Positions 51,290 through 64,000 of a stretch of DNA of 64,000 nt are shown here, in pieces. Location: NCBI RefSeq assembly GCF_964340395.1, contig NC_135553.1:13188501-13252500 (forward strand). The letters run 5' to 3'. This DNA is from Glandiceps talaboti (Eukaryota; Hemichordata; Enteropneusta; Spengelidae). The notes beneath the pieces were generated by a model. The model did not search any database. It saw nothing but the letters and a program-made list of their open reading frames with translations, and was not told the DNA's origin. The translations under genes were made by a program, and so were the position numbers. Numbering within the stretch: the stretch's first letter is position 1; every line of letters begins with the position of its first letter.

Positions 51290-54200
51290 CGAAGCAGATA
51301 TTATGACTTAAACGTACATATGACACCTATTGTAACCGTTATACAAGTTTTTAATACAAGTTGAAATAGCGACGGTTAAAAGCGTGATAACATATTTTAA
51401 TCCATAAAATGCTCTTTTCACTCTGACTATATAGGGAATTGGGTATGTGGAGTTGTGCTTTAATGTACGCTTTACGTAGTGGCAGAGAATAGATTTATCA
51501 TCAAATCGCTGTATTAACGAAATATCAAAAGACACAGATGGTAGCAATGTTTGTTATTTCAACACATAGCAAATATGCCAACCTCTTCGCTGGAGTTGTT
51601 TTTCAAAAAAAAAAACACCGTATGCACATATGTTAAAGATTTCCTCGGACACATCATTAGTACAAGTGCTCTTATGAACATCACTGTAACACTTCCAATA
51701 CAGACTTTTGGTATGTGTTAATGGTGTACAGTGTTGATTAGAACAGTGACACCAAATGTGTCAAAATGCTATTGATTGCGTTGTTATAACCCACCAGCTG
51801 AAGTTTGGCCTACAAATGTTTTTTTTTCTTCTAATGGTGAAACTGTTTTCAGTTTTACGTTCGATGAGTAAGTAACTAGGCGAAACATCAGCCACCTATC
51901 ATACATTACGTATTAAAGATAGTGGTTATTCGCTTACCTTGTATTACAAACTGGACGAATGGACGAAATCATCGTCATCATGGTGGTGGTGGTGATAAAT
52001 ATAATACTAGCACGTCGTGGTATTGCATTGTCTCTTACTACATCGTAGTATAAACACACGAAGCTTTCACAAACGAACAAAACCGACGGATTACTGTGAA
52101 AGTATGGAGTATAATATCCTCCGTGCCTCTATTATTATAAAGTAAAGTTGCAGGTATAGAAATATCAAGCCGTGTCCATTGAAATAATAAATGTCATTGG
52201 AAACAACATTTGCATTACAATAGCTTTAATACAATGAAAGTGTTTTAAACTCTTTATGGGAATAATGAATTGTCCTCTAAAAAACTGTCTAATGTTCACC
52301 TTGATCACATTGTAATACGTAATATAACACGTGCTAGTTTTAGAACACAGGGTGATAGAAAAAAAAAATTAATTTGCAAGTGTGTCTCTTTGGCGTCAAT
52401 ACGAAAAATTAATCTTGACCAAAATGACTACTTTAACAAAAGATAATTATGTTAGAAGTCGTCAAATGAATATTTCTTACCATTAGAGAATGACTTTATA
52501 TCTTACACCAATCTTTCACTTAGTAACGTGATTTAAAAATGGTAAATGAGCGCAAATTATTAGTTTTTAATTAGTTTTGAAATTTTAAATGGAGAATACA
52601 AATTGTTATAATAGAGAATTAAGATATAAATTATCAGTAATTTAACTGTTGGTACTGTTCATGCTTGCATCATTTACAACAACCAAAGCTCACGAGGCAA
52701 TAGTCAGATATACACGGGAGTCATGGAAAACTCCTGCCGATAACGAATAAATCAAATATTTATAGAAATCTAAATATATCACTTGACTATTTGAACATAC
52801 ATAAACTAATTTGCATAACAATTGGTTTCTCAATCGTACTCTAAAGAAAAACTAACAATGTATAGTCATATACTGCCGTTGCCAATTTATAGTTTCGGCA
52901 CATCGATTCGTTAACCCTATTGCGCTTTCTCGATCTGTTAGAAAAATATCGCGATTATTCTAATACCGGCCCCCTATGGGTATATTATCTAGTCACATTA
53001 CCATGGGTGGTAGGGCAGCAATAGTATATAACGAACTCGCCTGTAATATCAGAGTAAGTATTTAAGAACATCGTATTGGAGGTGTAAAATGGACACTTTA
53101 TGATCAGGAAAATACCTTCTACTCTCTTAGAAAAACTAAAAATATTGGACACAATTTGAAATAAAGTGTAAAGTGATCTCTACCTGTATTATTCTTAGGC
53201 TAGACTTCATATCGTTTCAATGTTGTGAATGCATCATATTATTATATTATACACGAATGGCGCGAAATGTTCAGACGTAGAGAGTGGCATATATTGAGGG
53301 AACTATCTTTTAACTAAAATGTTTGCTACTATACGTATAATACCACACATTTAACACATGTTTGATGTTTTGCGATTCATTGAGTTACAAACAATGACAT
53401 TGTGTAATGTTCTTTTACATTGTTTTCCAGTTTGAAAAAAAAAAACATAGTAAACTTGTTTTATGAATACAAAAGCGAAAATAAAGAACCAATTTTCATA
53501 TGGTCACTTTTTAAAGCTCTCAACTGGAGTTTGACAAATTTGTCACCCAGAACAAACTGTTCAAAAAAAGGTATTTATACTAATTCCTGTAATTACTTGC
53601 TATCTTAAGATGACTTTTATCACCATATTCGGTGTTCATCAGAGTGAAATTCCAGTATTTGTCGTTATAAGCAAGTTTCTAGTCCCACAGTATCGTGCAT
53701 GTTAGTATCCTTAAAACTAACGCAATTTTGATGTAGCCATGACAACGTTAACGACTTTAAAATGTTGACATTAACTGCATTAAAGAGCATTAAAATACAA
53801 AGAGACTTCAAATGTCAATAAACCATGTGCTATGCAAATTAGAAACTACTACTTCTTGAATTTTTTGGTCTGCGAATTTAAGATGACATATTTCAGGAAG
53901 GTGACTTGGGATGTTCGTGACAAATGTAACATTTTGAGATACTAGCGTTAAATCATTCTTCAAACCACCCCGTCACCTTTAAATCGTATGACTTGAGTTT
54001 ACTAATTCTTTGATGTTTTCAAACAAAACGACCTCTCAGTTTTACCCAATAAATCACCTCTGACAGTCAAATGGACTAACTTGTCGCAAGCTAATTGAGT
54101 TGTCTAGATTTAGACTGTAAACTGTTTATCTAAGGTGCAATTGTCAGAACCCTGATGACCCATAAGAACGTGTTACTTTCAAAGGCGACCGTCGCTACTA

Positions 54201-54421
54201 TGATGATTAGATTGAACAGTTGATAGTCTGAGCTTTTGTGTCCTAGATTGCTGTAACAAATTAATTAGACACCATATCCCGAAATGCAATGATAGAAAAC
54301 CTTCAGATTGTGTTAAGTTAAAAGGTACAAGCATATCAAAAGGTCACATACTCAATTGTGCCATCAGTATTCACTTGCATTAAGATGTTAATATGGAATC
54401 GGAAGAAATACATATGAAAAC
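51289..54421. other. 3.1 kb AT-rich stretch without a supported gene
   Basis: Short frames only (e.g. 51308-51547 minus, 53420-53608 plus) without motifs. A short GGT run lies near 51980. Confidence 0.55.
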
Positions 54422-54493
54422 ATACATACATACATACATACATACATACATACATACATACATACATACATACATTCATACAATACAATACAA

Positions 54494-54527
<34 letters not shown>

Positions 54528-54555
54528 CATACATACATACATACATACATACATA
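54422..54555. repeat. (CATA)n with internal (CAATA)n
   Basis: CATA array with a CATTCATACAATACAATACAA break near 54474-54498 and a TATA variant, then CATA again. Confidence 0.95.
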
Positions 54556-55187
<632 letters not shown>

Positions 55188-55289
55188 ACGTTGTGTGTGT
55201 CGGTTCATTTTACTCTGACAGATTTCGTAATAGCCCACATTGACTCAGTTATGCTCTTAACATTGAAATAAAAGTTACTACAACAAATT

Positions 55290-55303
55290 GCCCCCCCCCC
55301 CCG
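55290..55303. repeat. Poly-C run
   Basis: About 14 consecutive C followed by GCG. Confidence 0.9.
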
Positions 55304-55780
55304 CGAAGTCATCAGTATGGCAAGTACTCCATCATCCACATTTAAATAATTATTTTTCGAGACTGGTTCAACTGGAGATAATAAATCATTTTCGATATGC
55401 GATACTCAGGAAAATTATGATTTTGTTATTGTAATACGTGTAATATGATTGGTGTAATGTCATAGATCAAGTAATCAATCATTATCATGTGAACGGGGCG
55501 AGAAACCATATTAATTAAAATGAACTTAGGTTGTTTTATATATAGATATGCGATGAATAATTGCCAAAGACTTTAACTAATACACGTCTTTTTATAAGAC
55601 TAACTAACAAAGTATTAAATTATATTGAGTTTTTTATTTGGATTGTTTTTGATTAGATTTGTTTTTGTTTTGTTTTGTAATTTTGAGTTATCCATTCTCG
55701 TCTTTCGCAATCCTGTCATATTCCATCTTATTTGAGGCCCTACCGTCCCCCTACTCTCCTCGGACACTGAGTGTCAATAA
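55304..55780. other. Non-coding stretch, nothing recognised
   Basis: AT-rich sequence with no supported gene. Confidence 0.55.
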
Positions 55781-55784
55781 CGGG

Positions 55785-56525
55785 GTTATTACAATGATAT
55801 CCAACCCTCCGTATGTGTGTCTATATGTCTCTGAGATATGCAATGGCCGATCCCTTTCGAACCCGACACAAAGGTGATATACTAGGGACTGTAAATATAC
55901 CACATTATTTCCCGACGTTATCAGATTTGACCAAATAGAAAGCAAATATGATACAGACAAGGCATTTATATAATTCTTGTGAAATTTCACTACATGTGCA
56001 CTATAGCAAACAGACATTTTAATGTTATTGCCATTATTTTTCTTCATTCAGCCAAGTGACCTAAGGGGCCTTTGTCACCACGAGTCGCTAGATTCGTAGT
56101 GACAACCGTTAGGTCACGAGTATTTTCAGGCTGAATGAAGAAACATTTTGGACAATAACATAATTTTACCAGCGCCAGTAATATCAAAAGAAAAATCCGG
56201 GGAAAATAATAGTAATTTTGAACGTTTTCTCCCATATTTCGAACACAGCAGAACCAGTGACGTAGACACGCATTGTCGTGACGTCGAACGACCATAGTAT
56301 ATATTCTATATTGTTTGTTTAACTTGACTTGTGCATCGTTTAATAACACTTAAATAGAAGTGCCCGTCCCTGTAGTACCAGATAATTATGATCTTTCTAT
56401 CAACATTATCTATATTTGACCTTGGCCTTCTGGTTGCATAATCATAATGTTATATCCAGAAGTCACTCAGAAATAGTAATTAATAGGAGAAGGGATATGC
56501 CCTCTACGAAGACTTGTTTTGTTGT
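55785..56525 (+). mobile_element. TGACC-type dispersed repeat, copy 2, interrupted
   Basis: Shares with the 33.3-34.1 kb copy: CCCGACACAAAGGTGATATA vs CCAGGCACAAAGGTGACGTG, AGATTTGACCAAAT vs AAATTTGACCGAAT, TTTGACCTTGGCCTTCTGG vs CTTGACCTTCTGGGTCAA, and the terminal CCCTCTACGAAGACTTGTTT vs GTGTCTTCTAGGAAGACTTG. Only one TGACC block is present, and a separate hairpin element sits inside. Confidence 0.55.
56019..56163. mobile_element. 145-bp hairpin element nested in the TGACC-type repeat
   Basis: Outer arms: TAATGTTATTG...TTTCTTCATTCAGCC on the left pair with GGCTGAATGAAGAAA...CAATAACATA on the right, about 34 bp imperfect with a perfect 15-bp core (56039-56053 / 56129-56143). Inner arms GTGACCTAA...TTGTCACCACGA and TCGTAGTGACAA...TTAGGTCAC pair again around TCGCTAGAT. 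Long nested inverted repeats without coding capacity fit a small MITE. Confidence 0.75.
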
Positions 56526-56529
56526 ATTT

Positions 56530-57700
56530 TAATTAGTTTTTAGTTTTTGTCAATTACATCTACAAATTATTAAATCGATTATTTTTTTATGATTTATCTG
56601 TTTTTCTATTACGACTGGTATAATGATCAGAATTAAATATATCAGGATAGAGGTATGTTGTACACAAACAATATATGACAAAGATAGATAGGTGTTCGGC
56701 AATAAAAACAGATCTAGAGCGGAAATCACAAATCAAATATATGATGATTTACAGGACACTATTTACGATCTTTTCTGTTAAGAAACTAAAATCCTTGCTA
56801 TTGGAAAAATATTAAACTTCATCTACAATCCGAGATATCATCAAATTAGGCAAGTATCATTATATCAGTACTGCCATCCATATTTGCATGTTCCGTGCGT
56901 CTGCGCAAAGCCATGTCAACTCTCTGACGTACATGTATGCATGCAATGGCGCGATTTCTTTCAATACCTTTAATACATAGAGGTCAACGTACTAATAAAA
57001 AACTGACCAAATGCCAGGCATGTTTGTCTTGGAAAAATGATTACTATTTACAGCATTGCTTAAATGGTGTATACGCACTTCCAGTCAACTGCAAATCCGA
57101 TGTTACGAGCACAAGCATACTTTTAAAATCCGTGACCGTATACCTCGGACAATTAATAAAATCAAGCCATTTCATGTATATCGAGGACACTTTGTGGTAT
57201 TTAAGTGTAACCAATTTATCTTAAATCTTGGTTAATTATATCAAAGGTTAAATGTTAACTGAACAAGATAAGTATGCACAAAAACATATGTTCGGTTGTT
57301 TATACAGAATAGTGGAAATTCACAATTTGTTCTATTACAAGAACCATATTACATACACATATTAATGGAGTGTTTTGTTCCTATGTTACTTTTGTGTCAG
57401 TCTTCAATATAGACGTTTTTTTCAGTTTTAATAAAACGAACGTGTACATTTCAATCGTGACTTGATGTCACCATTAGTAGTCAACATTTGTGTATGTGCA
57501 AAAGAATTGTACCTAGTATATGAAACAACAAAACTTGCTATTCTTAGCCGTAGTGACAGACATACAATCTCTCACTTCTCACGTTTGACAAGGTTAACGA
57601 TCGATACGGAGTTAAAATTAATTTTTTTAAAAAGCAATTGGTTCTCGCAATTTTCTCAAACATATGACATCGCCCCGCTAAAACGTCAAAAGGCATATGA
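56530..57700. other. 1.2 kb AT-rich stretch without a supported gene
   Basis: A 95-codon plus frame (56937-57224) has no recognised motif. Confidence 0.5.
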
Positions 57701-57705
57701 CGGAA

Positions 57706-57748
57706 GAGGAAGACAGACAGACACACAGACACACAGATAAACAGACAG
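57706..57748. repeat. Short (CAGA)n/(CACA)n array
   Basis: GACAGACAGACACACAGACA-type units following an AAAGGCATATGACGGAAGAGG sequence. Confidence 0.85.
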
Positions 57749-58080
57749 AATATTTGACATTGAGTCACTACACATACTTTCACGTATACATGTGTGTCTG
57801 TCCATCGAAGTAAAGGCTACCTCATTCTTACATACATCTGGTTGCAAAACTTATATTTTCATCCACATCCACGGGATTTGATTTTATTTCATCTTTTTTA
57901 ATTGTTTTTATTTTTGTAAAAATATTGCTTCGTCTAAGAACAAACAAAATGTTGGTCAGAATACCCGGCTCCTGCTGTGATAGTTTGATAAAATATATAC
58001 ATACGCTAGGGAAAGAAAAAATACATGCATGAAGGTCAAGAAGACAAGCACTTAAGAATCTTATCTCTTTTTTTATATGT
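57749..58080. other. Non-coding stretch, nothing recognised
   Basis: No supported feature. Confidence 0.5.
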
Positions 58081-58084
58081 TTAA

Positions 58085-58185
58085 CAAACTTTAGGGTGGG
58101 AAGCTTAAGTCAGGGTCGGTCGGGTTATCGGAAAAACACAATTTTGTTTTTCATTTGGCCTTACAGCAATCAGCGTCTAGTTAGG
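58085..58185 (+). repeat. GGTCGGGTTATCGGAA repeat fragment
   Basis: TTAGGGTGGGAAGC, GGGTCGGTCGGGTTATCGGA and a T-rich CATTTGGCCTTA segment match the order seen at 26.9 and 37.55 kb. The upstream part of the family is not clearly present. Confidence 0.55.
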
Positions 58186-59608
58186 GTTTATGGATTCAAC
58201 TCGTACGTTTTATTTCTCCCACCTGTCAAAAGTACGGATGCTTTCAGCATACTGCAGAGTATAATGTCCTCAATTAAGTTACATATCATGATTCAAACAA
58301 TTGTCGCCGTTGTCAGGGACTGGTCAAAACTTATTTGGTTGTTTTCAAGTTATTGGGGGGGGGGTAGGGTTACCATTTTTGCATGCAAGTATCCAGGTTG
58401 GGTTACTTCTTTTTGCGATTGTTTTGATCACAATATATTCCAATGACGGAGGAGGCCTAGGGGATTCTGTAATTTTTTTTGCAAGGTCTTTTGGGAGGGC
58501 CAATGTGTTTCAAATGCTGGACTCTGTAAAACGCTCACCCCCCCCTCCTTCTGTAATCTATGCCAATCCCCTAAGAAAAAATTGTTATAGTGACATGGCA
58601 TTAGGAGCCACGTGTATGTTTCTTACTGTTCTACGGCTGTTGAATTTAATGAATGTTCACTGAGTGCTAATTAACCACATGACATACGTGTATTCAAACG
58701 AAGTGACTTTATTAAATGGACCAGCTTATACACAGTTTAGGAAACACTGCAGTAACAATAAAAAGAATCTTGTACAAGTTATTATAACCTTTTACCAGCT
58801 TGCATTTTTAATGTAAAGTGGCTCTTGTGACTATTTCCAAACCAAAGTGCAAATGATATCGACTTAATGTTGCCTCCTGTATTGGATATAAAAACACCTG
58901 TTGTGCCACCATACCGAAGTTAACCTTTCACATACCGACGCCAGCCTCGTGTACGGATTTCATCATATAGTTCATCAGTCGAAAGGGTAAACTAGATTAG
59001 TTTGATCTTGATTTCCCAAGACCAACAAAATATATAATGAAACCCAGAACTTTACGTCATGTAAAGGTATTACAATATACCATTGCTAGATTGGAGATCG
59101 TCGCAACCATCATCATTTCCCCCAGGAGAGTGTAAATACTGAACATTTTTTTCAAAATCCTGACGTACATTTGATTTATCGTTATAAAAAACGAAATATG
59201 ATTGATCGATGGTAGGGGTGACGGCATATATTGCCTGTATCCAGATGTAGACAGTGTGTGTACATTGCTAGGGTCGTATGAATATTTTCATTTTTATAAA
59301 AAAAATAACCAAATGATATTTGAAGATAATGAGACTCAATATGTTTAAAGCAAGACACATTTGCAGTGAAATGGAAACCCTGTTCATTCTTAGAGCCATT
59401 GCATTTAGCGATTTGTTTGTTATATTATATGCACACGTAGTGTGTTGAGCACTATTATTATAAAACATGTCATGGCCTCAAAATATATGCACTGGGAATA
59501 AATCACGTGACTATTGGTTGTCCGACCAGATTTCAATGTAATCTATATAGAGTACTTGCTTTGCAAATGTTTGACCTGCAGTATAGTGTGCCTTTGTTAA
59601 GTCTAGTG
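58186..59608. other. 1.4 kb stretch with G/C runs, no supported gene
   Basis: A GGGGGGGGGG run lies at about 58355-58365, with CCCCCCCTCC near 58538. Overlapping frames of about 116-120 codons (58096-58446, 58301-58663) overlap each other and contain no domain I recognise. Confidence 0.5.
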
Positions 59609-60097
59609 TACTGTACTGTACTGTACTGTACTGTACTGTTGTATGGTGTGATGCAGTGTCGTGTAGTGTCGTGTAGTGTAGTGTAGTGTAGTGTAGTGTA
59701 GTGTAGTGTAGTGTTGCATTATGTTTCGGTTTCAATGGTTTGGTTTGGTTTGGGGTGTCAATGGTTTAGTTTGGTTTGGCGTGGGTTAGCTCAGTTAAGT
59801 TTAGTTTAGTTCACCTCAATTCAGCGATTCTAGCATAGTCTAGTCTCCTGGTTGTGTCGAGTTGAGTCGAGTCGAGTCAGGTCGAATTTATTTAGAATCG
59901 TCTCATCTCTTCTCATCTCATCTCTACTCATCTCTTTTCGTATTGTCTGGTCTTGTCTAGTCTGGTCTAGTCTGGTCTAGTCTGATCTGGTAAAGTCTGG
60001 TCTGGTCTGGTCTGGTCTGGTCTGGTCTAGTGGAGTCGAATCCAGTTTAGTCGAGTCGACTACAGTTTGATTTGATTTCATTTGATTTGATTTAATT
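59609..60097. repeat. ~490 bp tract of successive pentanucleotide repeats
   Basis: In order: GTACT units (59609-59639), GTGTA/GTGTC (about 59655-59713), GGTTT (59736-59780), AGTTT (59793-59810), GAGTC (59857-59880), CATCT (59900-59935), GGTCT/AGTCT (59946-60028), GAGTC again and GATTT (60067-60097). The unit sequence changes repeatedly while period 5 is kept almost throughout. No coding potential. Confidence 0.9.
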
Positions 60098-63000
60098 TGT
60101 TTTCCCATTTTATTCTGCTATGATTTACTCACTTTAGTGTCACGTACTCCTTTAATAATATTCACTCGGAATCCTAGTTTTGCTCTGTCATTCTCCAAAT
60201 GGGCGTGGTTTATGATCACAGTATATAATATTGGGATATATATATGATTAAATATAGCAGTCGACAGCATCAGTCTGTCAATTGAAATTATGTGGCTTTC
60301 TATAAATATGGAATTAATACAATCCAAGGACGGTCCAGTTACCGTTTTAATATCATATAAGTAATAATTTTCAAAATAATACATTTAACAAAAATAAAAC
60401 ACGCGAACGTGAATTTAAAAAAAATGAAAATTAGTCGATATTTGGTTAGATTTCAAAGCCGAAGACCGACATCAAACATTGTAATTAGTTCACGGAACCG
60501 TCAGGCTACCGGTGGTTCAGTCGGTATCGTCTGATCACATGTGCATGAAATATTTGCAATAATACTTAAACCAACCCATGTGATCTGATTAAAAAAAATG
60601 GTACTCTTGTAAACCTGTTCTACTACCTGCATATAATATGCCGCCGTCAGCACATTTTCGTATACGGGTTATTCACTTCTACGTCGCGTGTTAAAAATTG
60701 TTTTCAGTATTTAACCTGACTTCGGTCTGTTGTTCATAACATTGAAGACCTAATTTTGGAGTATATGGAACACGGAACAATTATCGTGAGGAGAAACACA
60801 AATTCACAAATTGTTGTCGACAATACATATACATGCAAAGTAGTTTTAACATTTTACAGTCTGGCGTATTATCATCATGGGCAAACTCTGTATTTACTCT
60901 GCCTTGGTTTGAAAATCCAAACAGACAGACAGACTTTTACACATATGGATCTCGTACGTGTCAGCAGGCATCGTGTTGTTGTTTCAAGTGTGACGAAACC
61001 CTCGATGTTTATCTACCCCGACACAGGTCTATAGCTCTCCATATTTATTTTGTCAATATGGCGTACATTTTTTGGCGACTGCATCGATGACAGGAATGTT
61101 TCCTATGTTAATAGACTATCTCCAATCACGCTAGCTGTATATTCACTTTAGGGAACCTTCATTCCCTCCAAAACATGCCACTTTATATCAACGACAGCTT
61201 ATTTGACAGCTACCTGACTATTTGTATGTGTTGCGCACAGCTGAGATTTCAAAAAAGTGAAAGGAAACTCCACACACCTCCCCCTTAGGGAACTGTGAAG
61301 TGTAAACAAAGGAGAACAAAACTCAACTCACGCATGATTCAATGAACATATTTAATTTCTTTGCAGTAAGCATACATTCCAATGATTTTATGTATGTCAT
61401 GCCATTGGGATAGGGACTAACGCACGAGTCGCTGTACAGCTGAAAAACACAGCTGTTAACACAGAATTCTTAAAACAAACAAATGGGAATACAACCGACA
61501 AATCGTATTTTAAAACGCGATTGCTAGACTCGACAACATATTTGAACGATGTTTTCTTTTAACAGTACACGACTTTACAAGCGTAAAATATGTGCACAAT
61601 ATGAGATGGTGTTAAAACATAGTTTTTTTTTCTTCTCATTCGCGTTTGATTATGAATTATGACGCACAGGGAAGAAATAGTATTGGGTGATGGAAACAGT
61701 AGAATCATTCCGTTGAAGACCATGCTGGAGTAGAATGAAGACAAAACTGGCAAACAAATATGAGAATATGATTGGACACATAGAAGTAGCTGTTCACGTG
61801 CAAATCAGGATACAGAATGTCTGAAAACGTTGCCATCGCTTTTCATAAGGGGTGACTGATGTGTTTAAACAAAACAAAATATCCATGTAGAAAATGTATG
61901 TAAATAAGTCCCGACTCAAACCTGATAGTAAATCATTAATGTTATTGTAATATTAATATTTGTCAGGATAAAAAATATTCTTAACACGTTTAGATTCTTC
62001 GTCGCTCAAGTATTCTCCTTTCATGGCGTTTATTATTCTGTCCCCTTTCTCATCTAGCCGAGGTGTGTTCATTAGTCGACGATTAGCACACAGACTAGAC
62101 GGTATGGGGCTGTGGGAGTAAGCCCTGTTTGTCCGTACTAGTGAACTCTATTGCAGGTTCTAGGCTACGCTTGGCATAATTTCACCCAAATTTGTGTAAA
62201 TGTTAGTTATGGTTACAGTAGGAAATTGAGTGCTCTATGTTATTTGAATTTTAGTTTGATCGCTCTTTTAGTTTTTTTGTATTTATCTTGTACTCGTACA
62301 ATTTAAAGGTCAAAAATTATTGTCCCCAGAAAACTCACAGTCGGGTAGTAAAATAGCTTGAATTGACGTTGGCGCTGACTTCTGTAGGTACCCATCAATC
62401 AAGACAAAACATTCTCGTTAAATATTTGCTCAGAGTTTAAACCAGCAAATGTGAACAACCACACCTCGTATCATTGGAATTTATTGCCACTGAAATGACA
62501 AAAAATAATATCTCGATTTTATATTACCCCTATATTTTTTTAAAAGATGCTAGATATAGGTATAATAAATAATATATTCTGAAGTACAAACGATGGGCTT
62601 TTTTTTACAACGTTAACGCCGTCAACTAGGACAGTCTGGAGAATAACATGCGAACCGATCACATATCAACATTTCACGGCTCATCCAGCTGTACGCATCG
62701 GTCTATCTTTGCATGTTGCCCTTTTCACATCAGGGAAAATTTCAATTCAAAATATTTGCAAAGGAACGAGCAAAGGTGATGAAACATATTATACAGGAAC
62801 GGAAATAGATATGAGCTTCTATTAAAAATGAGCCTCTTCGGATGAACTAATTTCACAATTCTTAAAGCTCTAGAATCAATCATTTCAAAGGGGATTTGGA
62901 AATTCTGTTTCTGAATACGTTTTACTGTCATTCTGAGCTACCATAATCCCCTCGTTGATGGCGATTGACGTCTGGAAAATAGAGAAACGTAATATTGAGC

Positions 63001-63215
63001 TTTGAAAGGGTATACTTTTGTATTAGCTAAATTATAAGACAAAGATGACCTCGAAATCCCGACGACATTATATAACATCACGGCTAATTTAAAATAGATT
63101 TATAATTAAAAAACTGTTCGTTACATCTCATTGATACTGCTATGGTGATATATTTATTTTGCTGCGATCAATTTGACTACACAGTGTATCGTCCTTTGGT
63201 AATTTCAATACCAGG
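60098..63215. other. 3.1 kb AT-rich stretch without a supported gene
   Basis: A perfect A-box word TGGTTCAGTCGG lies at about 60513-60524 within ACCGGTGGTTCAGTCGGTAT, but no B box follows, so at most this is a SINE head fragment. Frames of 85-92 codons (60756-61090) have no motif and contain a CAGA run. Nothing else is recognised. Confidence 0.5.
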
Positions 63216-63221
63216 TACTCT

Positions 63222-63515
63222 AGCCGCCAAAGCTGCCTTTCGTTATATGTGAAATTAGGGCTTACCGTTCCATTTCCATCATTATGCAAATTTAATATTC
63301 CCGCCCAAAATCATTTACGTTATTGTGAAAAAAGTTCTTTTCCCGCCAATGACATCTTTCGTTATAATCCAAAATTATCGCCATCCCACTAACACCATTT
63401 CTTCATTTTTTTAATGCAAGTTACTCCTCCCGTCCTTGTTCCCATTCCGTTCGTATGTACATTTTCTTTGTCCGCCAAAATCATGATTCCTTTACTATGC
63501 AAACTCACAACTTCA
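63222..63515 (+). repeat. Degenerate CCCGCC-bearing tandem repeat
   Basis: Related words recur: GCCGCCAAAGC (63223), TTCCCGCCCAAAATCATTTA (63299), TTTTCCCGCCAATGACATCT (63339) and TTGTCCGCCAAAATCATGAT (63469), each followed by a CGTTAT or TTACTATGCAAA-type segment. Spacing is irregular (about 40-130 bp). TTCCCGCC matches the general E2F-site consensus, but function is not shown. Confidence 0.5.
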
Positions 63516-64000
63516 TTTAAAATGGCAAATTACGTCTAGAAAATCAAAAATGATTTTCATAAATTCATGACAAGAATGTATTAGTGATGTATTGATACTG
63601 ATTTATTTAAAAAAATAATATTTTGCAAGTGTATCATGTCTGTAAGCTTATATTGTAGATGGAACGTATATCGTTGGTCGAGTATATTTTTACTGCTCAT
63701 ACCTCCAACAATTGCTGTGCTGCAACAAATTGATAAATGTATCATTTGAACAGATGTGGCACTTCATAAAAACCGAAAAAAGGTACTCCATGATCTCTTT
63801 CGGCCTGACATTTCATACTTATCAAGAAATGAGTATATACCTTTTATTCTTTGAGGCTACATTGACAAATCTTTGCTGTCATAAACATATATGTAATTAT
63901 TTTTTGAAAATACTCTAGCATTTCAAGTAGCTAGTTCTACAGTTGTGATGATAAATTTACTGCAATTATTTGGGCCACGATATGGCATCAACATAATTAA
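63516..64000. other. AT-rich non-coding stretch at window end
   Basis: No supported gene or repeat. Confidence 0.55.

Noticed and set aside
60505-60545. Possible tRNA gene from a perfect A box (TGGTTCAGTCGG)
   Set aside because: No B box and no cloverleaf pairing in the following 80 bp. At most a SINE head fragment.

Overview
This window reads as non-coding DNA from a repeat-rich, AT-rich animal nuclear genome. I find no convincing protein-coding gene, rRNA or intact tRNA gene. Three things point to a metazoan: very dense, long and often compound microsatellites; tRNA-derived SINEs with RNA polymerase III A and B boxes; and palindromic MITE-like elements. A lophotrochozoan, most likely a mollusc, is my best guess. 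It rests on the general style of the SINEs (one ending in an ATT-rich tail, one with a motif close to CCAGCTCTATAAGTGGG) and of a TGACCTTTGACC-bearing repeat. It is inference and no species can be named. The stretch is either intergenic or the inside of one or more long introns.

Layout. 1-12 kb: (TGTA/CATA)n arrays, a (TA)n-(TG)n compound array, two long-form copies of a palindromic TTAA-ended MITE (2.66-3.04 and 3.22-3.54 kb), an (ACATT)n array and a degenerate ~55-70 bp tandem repeat (7.5-7.9 kb). 12-20 kb: a (CCTAA)n tract, a perfect 25-bp-arm hairpin (12.45-12.53 kb), a large TCTG/TC/TATG array (16.9-17.65 kb) and a three-unit degenerate repeat (18.75-18.97 kb). 20-32 kb: a minus-strand SINE, a ~43-bp minisatellite (22.2-22.5 kb), long trinucleotide arrays, a 600-bp TATG array with a 108-bp higher-order repeat, GAGAA/AAAGA arrays, one copy of a dispersed 430-bp repeat (28.9 kb), and a small patch at 30.8-31.25 kb that is open on both strands in the same codon phase. 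33-41 kb: a two-module 303-307 bp repeat carrying TGACCTTTGACC, the short MITE copy (34.6 kb), TTGA/TGGC arrays, a palindrome built around (TA)n (36.6-36.8 kb), an ~0.8-kb dispersed repeat, and a 1.4-kb microsatellite complex enclosing the second, inverted copy of the 430-bp repeat. 41-64 kb: mostly low-feature AT-rich sequence with (TA)n, (CATA)n and (GA)n arrays, a plus-strand SINE (50.1 kb), a second copy of the TGACC-type repeat with a nested hairpin (55.8-56.5 kb), a ~490-bp tract of changing pentanucleotide repeats (59.6-60.1 kb), and degenerate CCCGCC-bearing repeats (63.2-63.5 kb).

No genes acting together can be described. The long open frames are almost all translations of microsatellites (YVCM/HTYI, LSLS, Poly-D/M/H/I and similar) and are not genes. 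What is biologically interesting here is the repeat biology: mobile elements that carry or abut microsatellites, palindromic elements, and a tract where repeat sequence changes while period 5 is kept.
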